The notes below the pieces were generated by a model. It searched no databases. It had not been told where the DNA came from and saw nothing but the letters and a program-made list of their open reading frames with translations. Both the position numbers and the translations under genes were made by a program. 23,441 nucleotides of DNA from a virus. The DNA is taken from positions 1 to 23,441 of the IMG/VR virus record IMGVR_UViG_3300009183_000374; one strand, given 5' to 3'. Shown here one piece after another: positions 12,907 to 20,525 of the stretch. The stretch's first letter is position 1. Every line of letters starts with the position of its first letter.

Positions 12907-14817
12907 TTATCCTAAACTTGCATTAGTTACTATGTTTCTATTTAAACCTTGTGCAGTTGTTACATCATTGGCTACAACATATGCTTGTATTGGTGCTTGT
13001 GCTGATTTTCCTGCCATTGTTTCTGCTAATTGATTAACACCACTATTTCCAACTACGTTAAATTGTGGAGCAGCACCACCACCACCACCAGCACCACCAC
13101 CCATATCTGGTTTACTTGAAGAACCACCACCACCTAAAGCACTTAATGCTTTTGCAGTAGCTGCTATATTTGCAGCAATACCAATACCAGCGTTAATTCT
13201 ATTTAAAGTGAATTTAGTAGCTTTATATGCAATACCAGCTGGTCCCATTGTGGCAGCAACAAGACCATCAGCAGCATCAGCAGCAACAGTATTAGTAACA
13301 ATTTTAGCAATACCAACAGCACTTTCAACTAACAATAATCCCTTTTGAATTGCTTTGTTTTTTTCAAATAAACCTTTTAATAAACTAATACCACCTTCCA
13401 TAGCAGCAAACGATGCATCTTGAATAGCTTTCTTACCTTCAGCAACTGCTTTTTCTTGTTCAAGAATTACTTTATCAGTTTCTGCTTTATTAGTTATTAT
13501 TGCATTGTTTATTTCTTGTGATTTTGTTTTGTATTCATTTTCTGCATCTATTCTTGCTTGTGTGCCAAATGCAGCACCATCTATTTTAGATTGTAACCTT
13601 GCAAGTTCAATAGCTTTTTCTTCTTCTAATACTGCCCTTAATTTTTCTAATCTTAATAAATCATCTTTTTCTAATTCAGCATTAAATTTCTTTTGTTCAA
13701 TTGATAGGTTAGTTAAATTTTCAAGTTCTGATTGTTGTAATGCAGTTTTCTCTTTTGTTAATGCTATGTTATTTGCTATTTGTTCACTTCGTAATCCTTC
13801 AACCTGTGCAAGTACACCTTCTTTGTTTGCTAAAGCATTTGTTAAAGCTACTTGGTTTTCAATACTTTTATTCATTTCATAAGTATTTCTTGCAGCAGCA
13901 ATTTGCATATCTGCTTGACCAATCATAGCTTTTTGTTGTTTATCTAAAACATCTTTTAAATCATTATTTGCTTTTATTCTGTCATCAATAGAAATTAAAT
14001 CATTGTCTCTTATTTGTCTTAATTTTTCTGCTTGTCTGTCATATTGTTCTACTAACCTTGCTTGATTTGCTTCTGCTAACTTTGCTGTGTTTTGTAATTG
14101 AACATTTGCCTTTGCTTGTTCATAAGCAGCTTTTACAGATATTTTACTAACACCATCTATTGTTCCTTCAACTACTGCACCTACTTCATTTATAGCAGCA
14201 CCTATATTATTTACAACTTTTTTACCAGCGTCTAATGCATCTTTACCAACTTCAACAATATTATCTTTTGTAGTTGAAATTCTTTTATTTAATTTATCTA
14301 TTGTTTTTGTATCACCATCACCGAAGAAACTTTCTTCCCAAGCAAGTTTAGCTTCATCAATAGCTAAAGATATTGCATAGAAACCTAATTTTAAAGGTGT
14401 TAAACTAATTGTAATTAAACCACTTATAGTATTTGTTAATCCTTTAAAACCACCACTTGAATTATTTACTTTTTCAATTACCGAAATAACAACATCAACA
14501 ACTTTTGTGAAAACATTTACAACAGTTCCCATACCTGTAGCAACAGCATCAGCAACCTTTTGATTGCTCATAAATACTTCTTTTAAAGTACCCATAGCAC
14601 TAATCACAAGACCAATACCCATTGCTTTAATAGCTAAACCTACACCTTTGAAACCATCAGCTAAAGTCTTTGTGCTTTTTTCTGATTCTTTAGTATTTTT
14701 ACCAACTTCTTTTACTTCATCAGTTGTTTTTTCTAAACTTTTATTTAAAGATTTTACTTCTTTAGTTACATCATCAATGTTACTATTTATCTTTAAATTT
14801 ATTTCTTTGTTTTCCAT
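12907..14817 (-). CDS. Tail tape measure protein
   Basis: This 636-residue protein should set tail length and later leave the tube during DNA ejection. The N-terminal 60 residues are a charged coiled coil (KSLNKSLEKTTDEVKEVGKN). A Gly/Ala-rich hydrophobic segment follows (GFKGVGLAIKAMGIGLVISA), then further hydrophobic helices, and a long charged coiled coil across about residues 230-460. A second hydrophobic region (KGLLLVESAVGIAKIV) precedes Gly runs around residues 560-585. This mix of coiled coil, membrane-like helices and Gly-rich end is typical of tape measures in Bacteroidetes phages. It is short for the class, implying a relatively short tail if the usual length scaling holds. It overlaps the 49-residue gene by 19 bases. 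Confidence 0.82.
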   Translation of the reverse strand: MENKEINLKINSNIDDVTKEVKSLNKSLEKTTDEVKEVGKNTKESEKSTKTLADGFKGVGLAIKAMGIGLVISAMGTLKEVFMSNQKVADAVATGMGTVVNVFTKVVDVVISVIEKVNNSSGGFKGLTNTISGLITISLTPLKLGFYAISLAIDEAKLAWEESFFGDGDTKTIDKLNKRISTTKDNIVEVGKDALDAGKKVVNNIGAAINEVGAVVEGTIDGVSKISVKAAYEQAKANVQLQNTAKLAEANQARLVEQYDRQAEKLRQIRDNDLISIDDRIKANNDLKDVLDKQQKAMIGQADMQIAAARNTYEMNKSIENQVALTNALANKEGVLAQVEGLRSEQIANNIALTKEKTALQQSELENLTNLSIEQKKFNAELEKDDLLRLEKLRAVLEEEKAIELARLQSKIDGAAFGTQARIDAENEYKTKSQEINNAIITNKAETDKVILEQEKAVAEGKKAIQDASFAAMEGGISLLKGLFEKNKAIQKGLLLVESAVGIAKIVTNTVAADAADGLVAATMGPAGIAYKATKFTLNRINAGIGIAANIAATAKALSALGGGGSSSKPDMGGGAGGGGGAAPQFNVVGNSGVNQLAETMAGKSAQAPIQAYVVANDVTTAQGLNRNIVTNASLG

Positions 14818-14948
14818 TCTCTTTTTATTTGTTTAAATGTTCTTGACCAAGTTGTTGGCAATTCATATTTACCTTTTGCAATTTCTATTGTTTCAGATTG
14901 TCCGTAATGCTCATCTAATTGTAGCATTTCTAATATTAACTTTATCAT
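14799..14948 (-). CDS. 49-aa protein between the hub-like gene and tape measure
   Basis: The frame starts at ATG 14948, sharing TAATG with the stop of the 775-residue gene, and ends with TAA at 14799, 19 bases inside the tape measure gene. The product begins MIKLILEMLQLDEHYGQSET and ends FKQIKREWKTKK. It has an amphipathic N-terminal helix, a central YELPTTWSRT turn and a basic tail. I do not recognise a family, but small proteins at this place beside the tape measure are common in Bacteroidetes phages. The coupled start, fully open frame and good fit to the gap make it a likely real gene. Confidence 0.72.
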   Translation of the reverse strand: MIKLILEMLQLDEHYGQSETIEIAKGKYELPTTWSRTFKQIKREWKTKK

Positions 14949-17275
14949 TATGCGTTTTGTATTATTGGAATATCTATTAATAAATCATTATTGTCAAAAT
15001 CTCTATATGTTATAGTTATATTTTCAGTTCTTTCAGCAGCAGTTGCATTAGCAGCTATTGTAACTATAATACTTGTATCTTGATATTGCACACCACTTGT
15101 TGGCGATGAAATAAAACCTGAAAGTGTTTTAATTGAAAATTGTTTAAACATTCCTAAATAAATATCAAGTTGAAATTCTTGTGCTGTATTATCTACATTT
15201 AATAAATCTATGTTTGCAAATCTATAACCAACACTATTAAAACCTAATACTCTATAATCATTTATTAATTCAAAGTTTGCTTCACCACTTGTTAAATCAG
15301 TAGTAAAAGAATTTATAATATATCTATTATCCCTTATTACTATCCTATCATTTAATCTTAAATTAGTTAAGTTTTGTGGTTCTAATTTTGCTTTTGCTTT
15401 TAAAACTCTTGTCTTTTGATTATATAGATTTGCTATGTATTGTTCGTAGTGTCTTCTGTATAAACCTTGTGGTGCATTTACTAAATACCAAGATGAAACT
15501 TCATTACCAAAATTTATAGAATATAAATAACTTAAATCAGTTGCACCTGTATTTATTTCATTGTTAAATCTTACATAGTTATTTACGTTTGTGTAACCAG
15601 TTCCATTATAAATTTTAATAGGAAAAGCAGAAACATTAGTTAATCCATTGTTATACATTAATATTGGTTTAGGTGTATAACTTTGTAAATCTTTGTTTAA
15701 TAATGTAGCAGTTTGAAAATCATATCCTGTTGCTCTTTCCCACATTACATCTTCAAATGGTAGTTTAATTTCATACTTACTACTTTCAGAAATTGAACCA
15801 CTATCAAAAATTAAATCACCATAATCTCTATTGAATAAACCTCTAAATGCATTGTTTAAAATGTTTTCAGATTTTTCATATTTAAACTCTATTGACTTAA
15901 ATAGTTTTGGCTTTTCAATATCTAATTCATCAGCATAAATAAATGGTGTTAAATCTTTTATTTGACCAGCTTGATAATACAATTCTAAAGGTTCTAATAA
16001 AAATGTAGTTTCATTAACTGGTGTAATAATTAAATTAAACATTTTAACTAAACCCATAAAGAAATCTGCAACTTTAATATCTGGTACATAATTAACAACA
16101 TTTTGTATAGCTGAAAATGATTGACCAGTAGGAGCACCACTTGCTGCATAGTTTACAGAAAATGTAGACCTTGCCCCAAAAGCATTTCTTCTTTCATAAT
16201 TTAGGTATCCTTTAAAATCAAAAGCACCTAATGCTGAAACTTTAATTTTATATTGATGACTTGCTGGGTCTTCTACTTGTTTAACATCTAATAATGTTAC
16301 TTGAGTAGTTCCAACTAAATTATCAAATGTTTGAAATATAACACCATCTCTATATAATTCAACTTTATAATTTGTTGTGGTAAAACCAGTATTTGGAGTA
16401 GTTACAAAGAAAATTCTAATCATCTTATTTCCACCAATAGTATAAGTAGGTGGACCATTATTTGAAAAATAAATACTATCCCAATCTGATGTTATTGTAT
16501 CAGTTGTTGTGTTATATTCTGGAAAAGTAGCAGTATTACTAAATCTATTTTGGTCGTAAAAAACTCCAGCATTATATGCTCTTGGTAATTCGCTATTTTT
16601 CATCAACATTTGCAACTTGCTAAATTGATTGTATCCTAAAAAATTACCTGTAAATGTTAAACCATATTTTGCTTCTATAAAATCTAATATTGATGTTATA
16701 GGTACTGCTGGAAATAAATCATCCCAATTAATAGCACCTGTATTTGTAGTTACATCAAAAGTAGTTGCAGTTTTATATTCAAACTTTCTTGTATTACCAA
16801 TTAATGGATATGTTAAACCACCAGCATTAGTATTTATTTTACCAATAACAGTTGTAGCATCATAAGTATGATTTAAAGAACTAAAATCTAAACTATTTAA
16901 TTTATCTTCACCAAACTTATCTTTTAATTGTGTAAGGTTACCATAAAATGTAAGTGTATAACTTTCAACATAACCATTCTTTTTATTTGCTTTTTCTAAT
17001 TGTACATTACCTTCTTTAAATGGTATTGTTTCTATTTCAATATATGCACTATATCTTATCCTTGCATCATATCCATTATCAACTGCATTATCATACCAAT
17101 GTGAAAATATAGCATTATTTGTAGGTGATGCTGGAATAGTAAATGATTGTGAATAGTCCGTAAATAGCTTTCCAATATCTTGATAATTTTGTATAGTAGA
17201 AGTTACTGAAACTTTTTCATCTTGAAACATTTCAACTCTATGTGCAACATCATCTACATAAATATATAATTCCAT
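14948..17275 (-). CDS. Large distal-tail (hub/Tal-like) protein with BACON-like C-terminus
   Basis: The 775-residue product is probably a tail-tip structural protein. It begins MELYIYVDDVAHRVEMFQDE and has KLFTDYSQSFTIPASPTNNA near residue 35, a pattern I associate with large tail proteins of Bacteroidetes phages. NLIITPVNETTFLLEPLELY (about residues 415-435) resembles hub-type beta regions. The last ~85 residues look like a separate Ig-like domain with NATAAERTENITITYRDFDN and a final IDIPIIQNA strand, the 'a..R...itit.......v.Q.a' pattern of BACON modules. BACON domains are thought to bind glycans or mucin, so adsorption is a possible role. It starts by TAATG overlap with the 372-residue gene. 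Confidence 0.62.
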   Translation of the reverse strand: MELYIYVDDVAHRVEMFQDEKVSVTSTIQNYQDIGKLFTDYSQSFTIPASPTNNAIFSHWYDNAVDNGYDARIRYSAYIEIETIPFKEGNVQLEKANKKNGYVESYTLTFYGNLTQLKDKFGEDKLNSLDFSSLNHTYDATTVIGKINTNAGGLTYPLIGNTRKFEYKTATTFDVTTNTGAINWDDLFPAVPITSILDFIEAKYGLTFTGNFLGYNQFSKLQMLMKNSELPRAYNAGVFYDQNRFSNTATFPEYNTTTDTITSDWDSIYFSNNGPPTYTIGGNKMIRIFFVTTPNTGFTTTNYKVELYRDGVIFQTFDNLVGTTQVTLLDVKQVEDPASHQYKIKVSALGAFDFKGYLNYERRNAFGARSTFSVNYAASGAPTGQSFSAIQNVVNYVPDIKVADFFMGLVKMFNLIITPVNETTFLLEPLELYYQAGQIKDLTPFIYADELDIEKPKLFKSIEFKYEKSENILNNAFRGLFNRDYGDLIFDSGSISESSKYEIKLPFEDVMWERATGYDFQTATLLNKDLQSYTPKPILMYNNGLTNVSAFPIKIYNGTGYTNVNNYVRFNNEINTGATDLSYLYSINFGNEVSSWYLVNAPQGLYRRHYEQYIANLYNQKTRVLKAKAKLEPQNLTNLRLNDRIVIRDNRYIINSFTTDLTSGEANFELINDYRVLGFNSVGYRFANIDLLNVDNTAQEFQLDIYLGMFKQFSIKTLSGFISSPTSGVQYQDTSIIVTIAANATAAERTENITITYRDFDNNDLLIDIPIIQNA

Positions 17276-18393
17276 TATATTACATTATTAATTTGATTGT
17301 AATTGTACTCAAAATCTATTTGGTAATTAATCATCTTATCTTGCAAAGAAGTTTTTAAATCAGTTGTCATTGTTTTTAATTTAACTGGCTTTTGTGTTTC
17401 TGTTTCATAGTCATATAATAATATAGTTTCTGAAACCATTAAATCTTTTATAAGTTCATTATAGTATTCTTCAACCCAACCTGTATTTACTTTTATAGAT
17501 TGTTTAGCTTCATAATTAAATGCTTTACTTTCACCTCTTATTGGATTATAGTTTACATCATCTGGTAATAATTGATATTCTTTATTTTTAACTTCCCAAT
17601 TTTCAGTTCTTGCTTTAAAGAATGTAATGAAATCCCAAGCACCTAATTTGTTTATATAATCTACTCTTATAGGATTGTATTTAGTTTCACATTCTGTTTT
17701 AAAAATATAAGTTGCAATAACTACATCATTTTTTAATATTTCTATTTTATTACCTTCAGTATAATATATACCACCTAAACTAATAGGAATAGAAAATAAA
17801 TATTGTGTTTCTGTTTCTCCATTTAAAATCGTTTCATCAGATATAGTAGGTGATGCATCAAAATTAGTATACCTTACTATATATTCATCAGCGTCATTTG
17901 TGTAATCAATAAAGAAAGTTAGATATTGATAAACACCAATAGGACTATCATAATATTTATATACTTTATTTTCTTGAAATAAATTCATTGGAATAAATGT
18001 ATCATCTATTGAATTATTATAACCATCAAAATAATTTGTATAGCCATTTGTAGCAACAAATGTATTTGTATCTAATAAAGTTGGTGATGGATTATTAGCA
18101 GTAGTTGAATAATATCTTTTAACTTTAACATAACACCAATTATAATTTTCTTCTTCTGTTGGTATATTTATAGATATTGGATTTGTTATATCTATAAACT
18201 CTTTAACGTAATTTGATATATTATATATATTATTAGTTTGTGTAGCTGATGCTGCTTTTTTGCTTAAAGTATATGTAGCTGTTGCTGGTTCACTTTCACC
18301 TTTATGCCATATAAATAATTCAACTTTACTTTCAAGTTGACTTGCTTCATCTACTTGTATAAAATATGGACTTCTTACAAATATTACTTCCAT
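17275..18393 (-). CDS. Putative tail/baseplate structural protein
   Basis: This 372-residue protein starts MEVIFVRSPYFIQVDEASQL and continues with VELFIWHKGESEPATATYTL. It is beta-rich throughout, with many Tyr, Asn and Thr, and shows no catalytic motif, signal peptide or membrane segment. The N-terminal 'vrSPYFI.v.e.....vel.iw.G' pattern is familiar from tail modules of Bacteroidetes phages, but no function is assigned. It starts one base after the upstream stop and shares TAATG with the large hub-like gene. A Dit-like or baseplate role is plausible from position, next to the hub candidate. Confidence 0.55.
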   Translation of the reverse strand: MEVIFVRSPYFIQVDEASQLESKVELFIWHKGESEPATATYTLSKKAASATQTNNIYNISNYVKEFIDITNPISINIPTEEENYNWCYVKVKRYYSTTANNPSPTLLDTNTFVATNGYTNYFDGYNNSIDDTFIPMNLFQENKVYKYYDSPIGVYQYLTFFIDYTNDADEYIVRYTNFDASPTISDETILNGETETQYLFSIPISLGGIYYTEGNKIEILKNDVVIATYIFKTECETKYNPIRVDYINKLGAWDFITFFKARTENWEVKNKEYQLLPDDVNYNPIRGESKAFNYEAKQSIKVNTGWVEEYYNELIKDLMVSETILLYDYETETQKPVKLKTMTTDLKTSLQDKMINYQIDFEYNYNQINNVI

Positions 18394-18394
18394 T

Positions 18395-18955
18395 TTATTT
18401 ATTTGTTATTGTGTAATCTATTAATGTTTCTATATCGTCTCCAAACGCTTTTATTAAATCTGTATCTATGTATTTCTTATATCCATCTTCAAATGGTTTA
18501 GTAAAAAATAAAGAAGGTTTAATTCCCCTTGCCCATACATTTTTAGCTATAATATATCCTATTGATTTATAATTGCCTTTTGCAAATTTACCTTTTGCAT
18601 CACGCAATCTAATGTTTCTAAACTTTGCCCATTGTTCAAATGGTGCTGATGGTATTCTTCTTTTAAATTTAAATCTACTGTTTGGTGCTTGTTGTCCTTT
18701 TATCTTTGCGTTCTTTGATACTTGTGAAGGGTCTGCACCTTTAACACCTTCATCTTGATAAAAGCCATAATCAGGCATTTCAAAGCCTAATAAGAAATAA
18801 TTATTCTCAAATAGTATTTCACCTTTGATTTGATTATAAAGTTGTTTAGAAACGTTTTTATTGCCTTTAGATAAATTACTTCTTGCTTGTTGAATAACAT
18901 ATTTTTTATATGCTTCTAAAACTTCTTTAGTAGATGTTAAATTATTAGCATTCAT
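18395..18955 (-). CDS. Tail completion / HK97 gp10-like protein
   Basis: The 186-residue protein has a helical N-terminus (STKEVLEAYKKYVIQQARSN), then EMPDYGFYQDEGVKGADPSQ, a basic middle (RFKFKRRIPSAPFEQWAKFR) and a C-terminus with WARGIKPSLFFTKPFEDGYK and LIKAFGDDIETLIDYTI. The 'YG.Y.deGvkG' element and the 'rGikpS.FftkPFe' element are typical of HK97 gp10-like/neck and tail-completion proteins of Bacteroidetes phages. It overlaps the preceding tail gene by 11 bases. Attachment of tail to head is inferred; exact placement in the virion is uncertain. Confidence 0.62.
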   Translation of the reverse strand: MNANNLTSTKEVLEAYKKYVIQQARSNLSKGNKNVSKQLYNQIKGEILFENNYFLLGFEMPDYGFYQDEGVKGADPSQVSKNAKIKGQQAPNSRFKFKRRIPSAPFEQWAKFRNIRLRDAKGKFAKGNYKSIGYIIAKNVWARGIKPSLFFTKPFEDGYKKYIDTDLIKAFGDDIETLIDYTITNK

Positions 18956-19412
18956 TTTCGCAACTTGTCATTTCATTACTAACCATAACATCAAATGTAA
19001 CTGTCCATCCAGCTATTTTATTTTCAAATCTATCTACAAATGGTTCACAATTTGGTGTGCCTGATAACTGATATAAATCATCAAATAAACTTCCCCTTCT
19101 TAATACTTCTAATAATCTATTAATAACCATTAGTTGTGTATGTAAAACATCTTGTTCATTATCATTTGTTAAAAATTGGTCTGTTTGTTCAGTCTTACTA
19201 AAGTCTACAACATCCATACATAGAACTGATATATTAAACAACCAAGTGTTGCCATTATATGTTGCATTGTTTACTATTATATGTGATAAAGGGAATATAG
19301 TTTGTTTGTTTAAATCAATTTCAAATATATCACCTGAAGAAACTGTATTAACAAATATATCTTTATATAGTTGGTCTTTAATTGCTGTTGTAACTTGGTA
19401 AAATCCTCTCAT
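18945..19412 (-). CDS. Tail terminator/completion candidate
   Basis: The 155-residue product begins MRGFYQVTTAIKDQLYKDIF and has FPLSHIIVNNATYNGNTWLF, then the helix TQLMVINRLLEVLRRGSLFD and the C-terminal strand KIAGWTVTFDVMVSNEM. An N-terminal 'i...L..d..vn.v..gd' helix followed by beta strands and a late 'f...iaGW...f.v.v' strand resembles tail terminator and minor tail proteins. The C-terminus has two close cysteines (CENEC). Its ATG at 19412 shares TAATG with the stop of the -1 frame extension of the chaperone, which suggests coupling to the frameshift product. Function is inferred. Confidence 0.55.
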   Translation of the reverse strand: MRGFYQVTTAIKDQLYKDIFVNTVSSGDIFEIDLNKQTIFPLSHIIVNNATYNGNTWLFNISVLCMDVVDFSKTEQTDQFLTNDNEQDVLHTQLMVINRLLEVLRRGSLFDDLYQLSGTPNCEPFVDRFENKIAGWTVTFDVMVSNEMTSCENEC

Positions 19413-19660
19413 TATCTTTTTATTAATTCTGTTTCTATTTGGTTCTTTTCTTTTTCAAATGTTAAAAATGTTAATGCAACTGATAATCGAAGTTTGGAAA
19501 CATCTTCAAATCTTCTAACATCTCCTTGAGACAAAGCATAGAATGATGAATACCAACCCCATTTACTTCCAAATTGTGATTGTTTACTATATTCTGAAAC
19601 TCCTTGTTGTTCTCCAAATAATGTATCGTAGACTTCAACAATTCGTTGCCTAAATTGTAA
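19412..19660 (-). CDS. -1 frameshift extension of the tail assembly chaperone (GT-like)
   Basis: Read in the -1 frame from the T run, this DNA encodes 82 residues: LQFRQRIVEVYDTLFGEQQG, then KWGWYSSFYALSQGDVRRFE, DVSKLRLSVALTFLTFEKEK and a basic end. It contains no ATG, and a TGA closes the frame about 30 bases upstream of the T run, so it can only be reached by frameshifting. The 'L..GD...fe.V..L.....L..L.f.K....E' pattern is that of the C-terminal extension of tail chaperones in Bacteroidetes phages, analogous to the T part of lambda gpGT. The stop is TAATG with the next gene. The fused protein would be 163 zero-frame residues plus 82, or 245 residues. Confidence 0.82.
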   Translation of the reverse strand, partial: LQFRQRIVEVYDTLFGEQQGVSEYSKQSQFGSKWGWYSSFYALSQGDVRRFEDVSKLRLSVALTFLTFEKEKNQIETELIKR

Positions 19661-20148
19661 AAAAAAACCACTGCACCTAATGCTACATCAACTGGCATAA
19701 ACTTCATAGCATCACAATAAGTATAGCTGCCATTATATTCTTCTATTTGATATTTATCTTTTAACTTCTTTGTTATTGGTCTATATAATACTGCCATTGC
19801 ATTGTGCATCATATCCCAATTACTTATGTACTTATCCAAATCAGTATATTCACCTAATGTTATTTCATCAAGGTTAGTTATAAAACCAAATTCAGTATTG
19901 CCTAATTTAAACGTTCTTTTCAAATCATATTTTTGATTGAATAGATTTGATAAATTAGTTGTTATTTCATTAACATCTTTAAAACTTATTTTAGCAGCAT
20001 TCTTTAAATCTATACCACAAAATATTTCTACCATTTTATGTTGAAGAAATTCACCATCAGGATTATCTTTAGCTATTGATAAAAACTTTTGATATTGTTC
20101 TAATGTTATTTCTGATAAACTTGTTGGTATGGTAATTTGTAACTTCAT
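19471..20148 (-). CDS. Tail assembly chaperone, zero-frame product (G-like)
   Basis: This 225-residue protein is the short form of the tail assembly chaperone, which coats the tape measure during tail assembly. It begins MKLQITIPTSLSEITLEQYQ (a 'p.s..eitl.qy.kfl' start common to this group). Further motifs are FITNLDEITLGEYTDLDKYI, ILYRP-like AVLYRPITKKLKDKY, and FMPVDVALGAVVFFYNLGNE at the slippery site. After the slip position it continues 62 residues in the zero frame, with LLKSTIHYLENNKEF resembling the usual C-terminus of the short form. It is followed by two tail-completion candidates, not directly by the tape measure, which is unusual. The start follows the shared A/T leader and a terminator ends the preceding gene. 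Confidence 0.8.
   Translation of the reverse strand: MKLQITIPTSLSEITLEQYQKFLSIAKDNPDGEFLQHKMVEIFCGIDLKNAAKISFKDVNEITTNLSNLFNQKYDLKRTFKLGNTEFGFITNLDEITLGEYTDLDKYISNWDMMHNAMAVLYRPITKKLKDKYQIEEYNGSYTYCDAMKFMPVDVALGAVVFFYNLGNELLKSTIHYLENNKEFQNIVNNHNLEVNGVGIHHSMLCLKEMLEDLKMFPNFDYQLH
19659..19667 (-). promoter_or_regulatory. Slippery site for -1 ribosomal frameshifting
   Basis: Nine consecutive T on the minus strand are read in the zero frame as G GTT TTT TTT TAC, giving a T TTT TTT heptamer that fits the X XXY YYZ rule. Immediately downstream ACAATT (19653-19658) can pair with AATTGT (19638-19643) as a small 6-bp hairpin. A weaker 4-bp alternative lies beside it. Transcriptional slippage on the same run is also possible. 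Confidence 0.8.
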
Positions 20149-20194
20149 TGTTTTTTATTTAAAAATAAAATAAAGTCTAAATTGTATTAAACTA

Positions 20195-20209
20195 AATAGC
20201 AAAGCTATT
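20195..20209. terminator. Second small hairpin after the 56-aa gene terminator
   Basis: AATAGC and GCTATT form a perfect 6-bp stem with a 3-base loop, just past the T tract of the stronger terminator at 20214-20243. It may be a backup terminator, or protect the following chaperone transcript; no long T run follows it. Confidence 0.4.
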
Positions 20210-20213
20210 AAAA

Positions 20214-20243
20214 AGAAAAAAGACCTACATTTCTGCAAGTCTT
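20214..20243 (-). terminator. Intrinsic terminator with GAAA tetraloop
   Basis: On the minus strand AAGACTTGCA, GAAA and TGTAGGTCTT form a 10-bp stem (two G-U pairs) closed by a GNRA-type tetraloop, followed by a T-rich tract. It lies 25 bases after the stop of the 56-residue gene and before the chaperone start. Confidence 0.82.
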
Positions 20244-20267
20244 TCTTCAACCATTATTAACCTAAAT

Positions 20268-20438
20268 TTAAACCAATTCTTTTACACTTTCTATTTTCTT
20301 ATGTACTATATTCATATCATAGAATTTTCTTTGTGCATCTATTTCATTATAAGCATAGATTATTAATTCTACATCTGTACTTTCATCATTTCTTTCAGTC
20401 CAGTAAGTTATGCAATACTTTGTCATATATGTTTTCAT
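20268..20438 (-). CDS. 56-aa protein in its own promoter-terminator unit (moron-like)
   Basis: The frame runs from ATG 20438 to TAA 20268. The product starts MKTYMTKYCITYWTERNDES, continues with DVELIIYAYNEIDAQRKFYD and ends KIESVKELV. The strand-helix pattern (a Tyr-rich strand, an acidic turn, a helix 'eidAqrkFyd..i') suggests a small alpha/beta fold that resembles short phage proteins of unknown function. It is preceded by a TAnnTTTG promoter-like box 18 bases upstream with the tandem GTTAAA element, and followed by a clear terminator. This separates it from the late genes on both sides, as in moron genes. Early expression and a host-directed role are inferences. Confidence 0.75.
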   Translation of the reverse strand: MKTYMTKYCITYWTERNDESTDVELIIYAYNEIDAQRKFYDMNIVHKKIESVKELV

Positions 20439-20455
20439 TTGTTTGTTATTTGTTA

Positions 20456-20506
20456 CAAATATAATTATTTTGTTTTAAATGAAATACATTTTAACATTTA
20501 TTTAAC
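20456..20506 (-). promoter_or_regulatory. Candidate promoter with tandem GTTAAA sites before the 56-aa gene
   Basis: The minus strand has TATATTTG (plus 20456-20463), a TAnnTTTG match. Upstream lies GTTAAATAAATGTTAAA (plus 20490-20506), direct GTTAAA repeats with an 11-base period. Distance from the element to the -7 box equals that at 1398-1448, and 16 of these 17 bases agree between the two sites. Confidence 0.62.
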
Positions 20507-20509
20507 ATA

Positions 20510-20525
20510 GTAACTTATAAGTTAC
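20510..20525. promoter_or_regulatory. Perfect 16-bp palindrome, candidate operator
   Basis: GTAACTTATAAGTTAC is its own reverse complement. It overlaps the stop codon of the 76-residue gene and ends four bases before the tandem GTTAAA element. No T tract follows on the minus strand, so a protein-binding site is more likely than a terminator. Confidence 0.5.

Noticed and set aside
13505-13928. Plus-strand open frames opposite the tape measure gene
   Set aside because: Shadows of the coiled-coil coding sequence; Ser/Phe/Leu-rich with no recognisable protein pattern.
19471-20148. Sequencing error (one-base deletion or insertion) as the explanation for the chaperone double frame
   Set aside because: Both continuations look like real protein and the run fits a slippery heptamer, although a homopolymer error cannot be fully excluded from one sequence.
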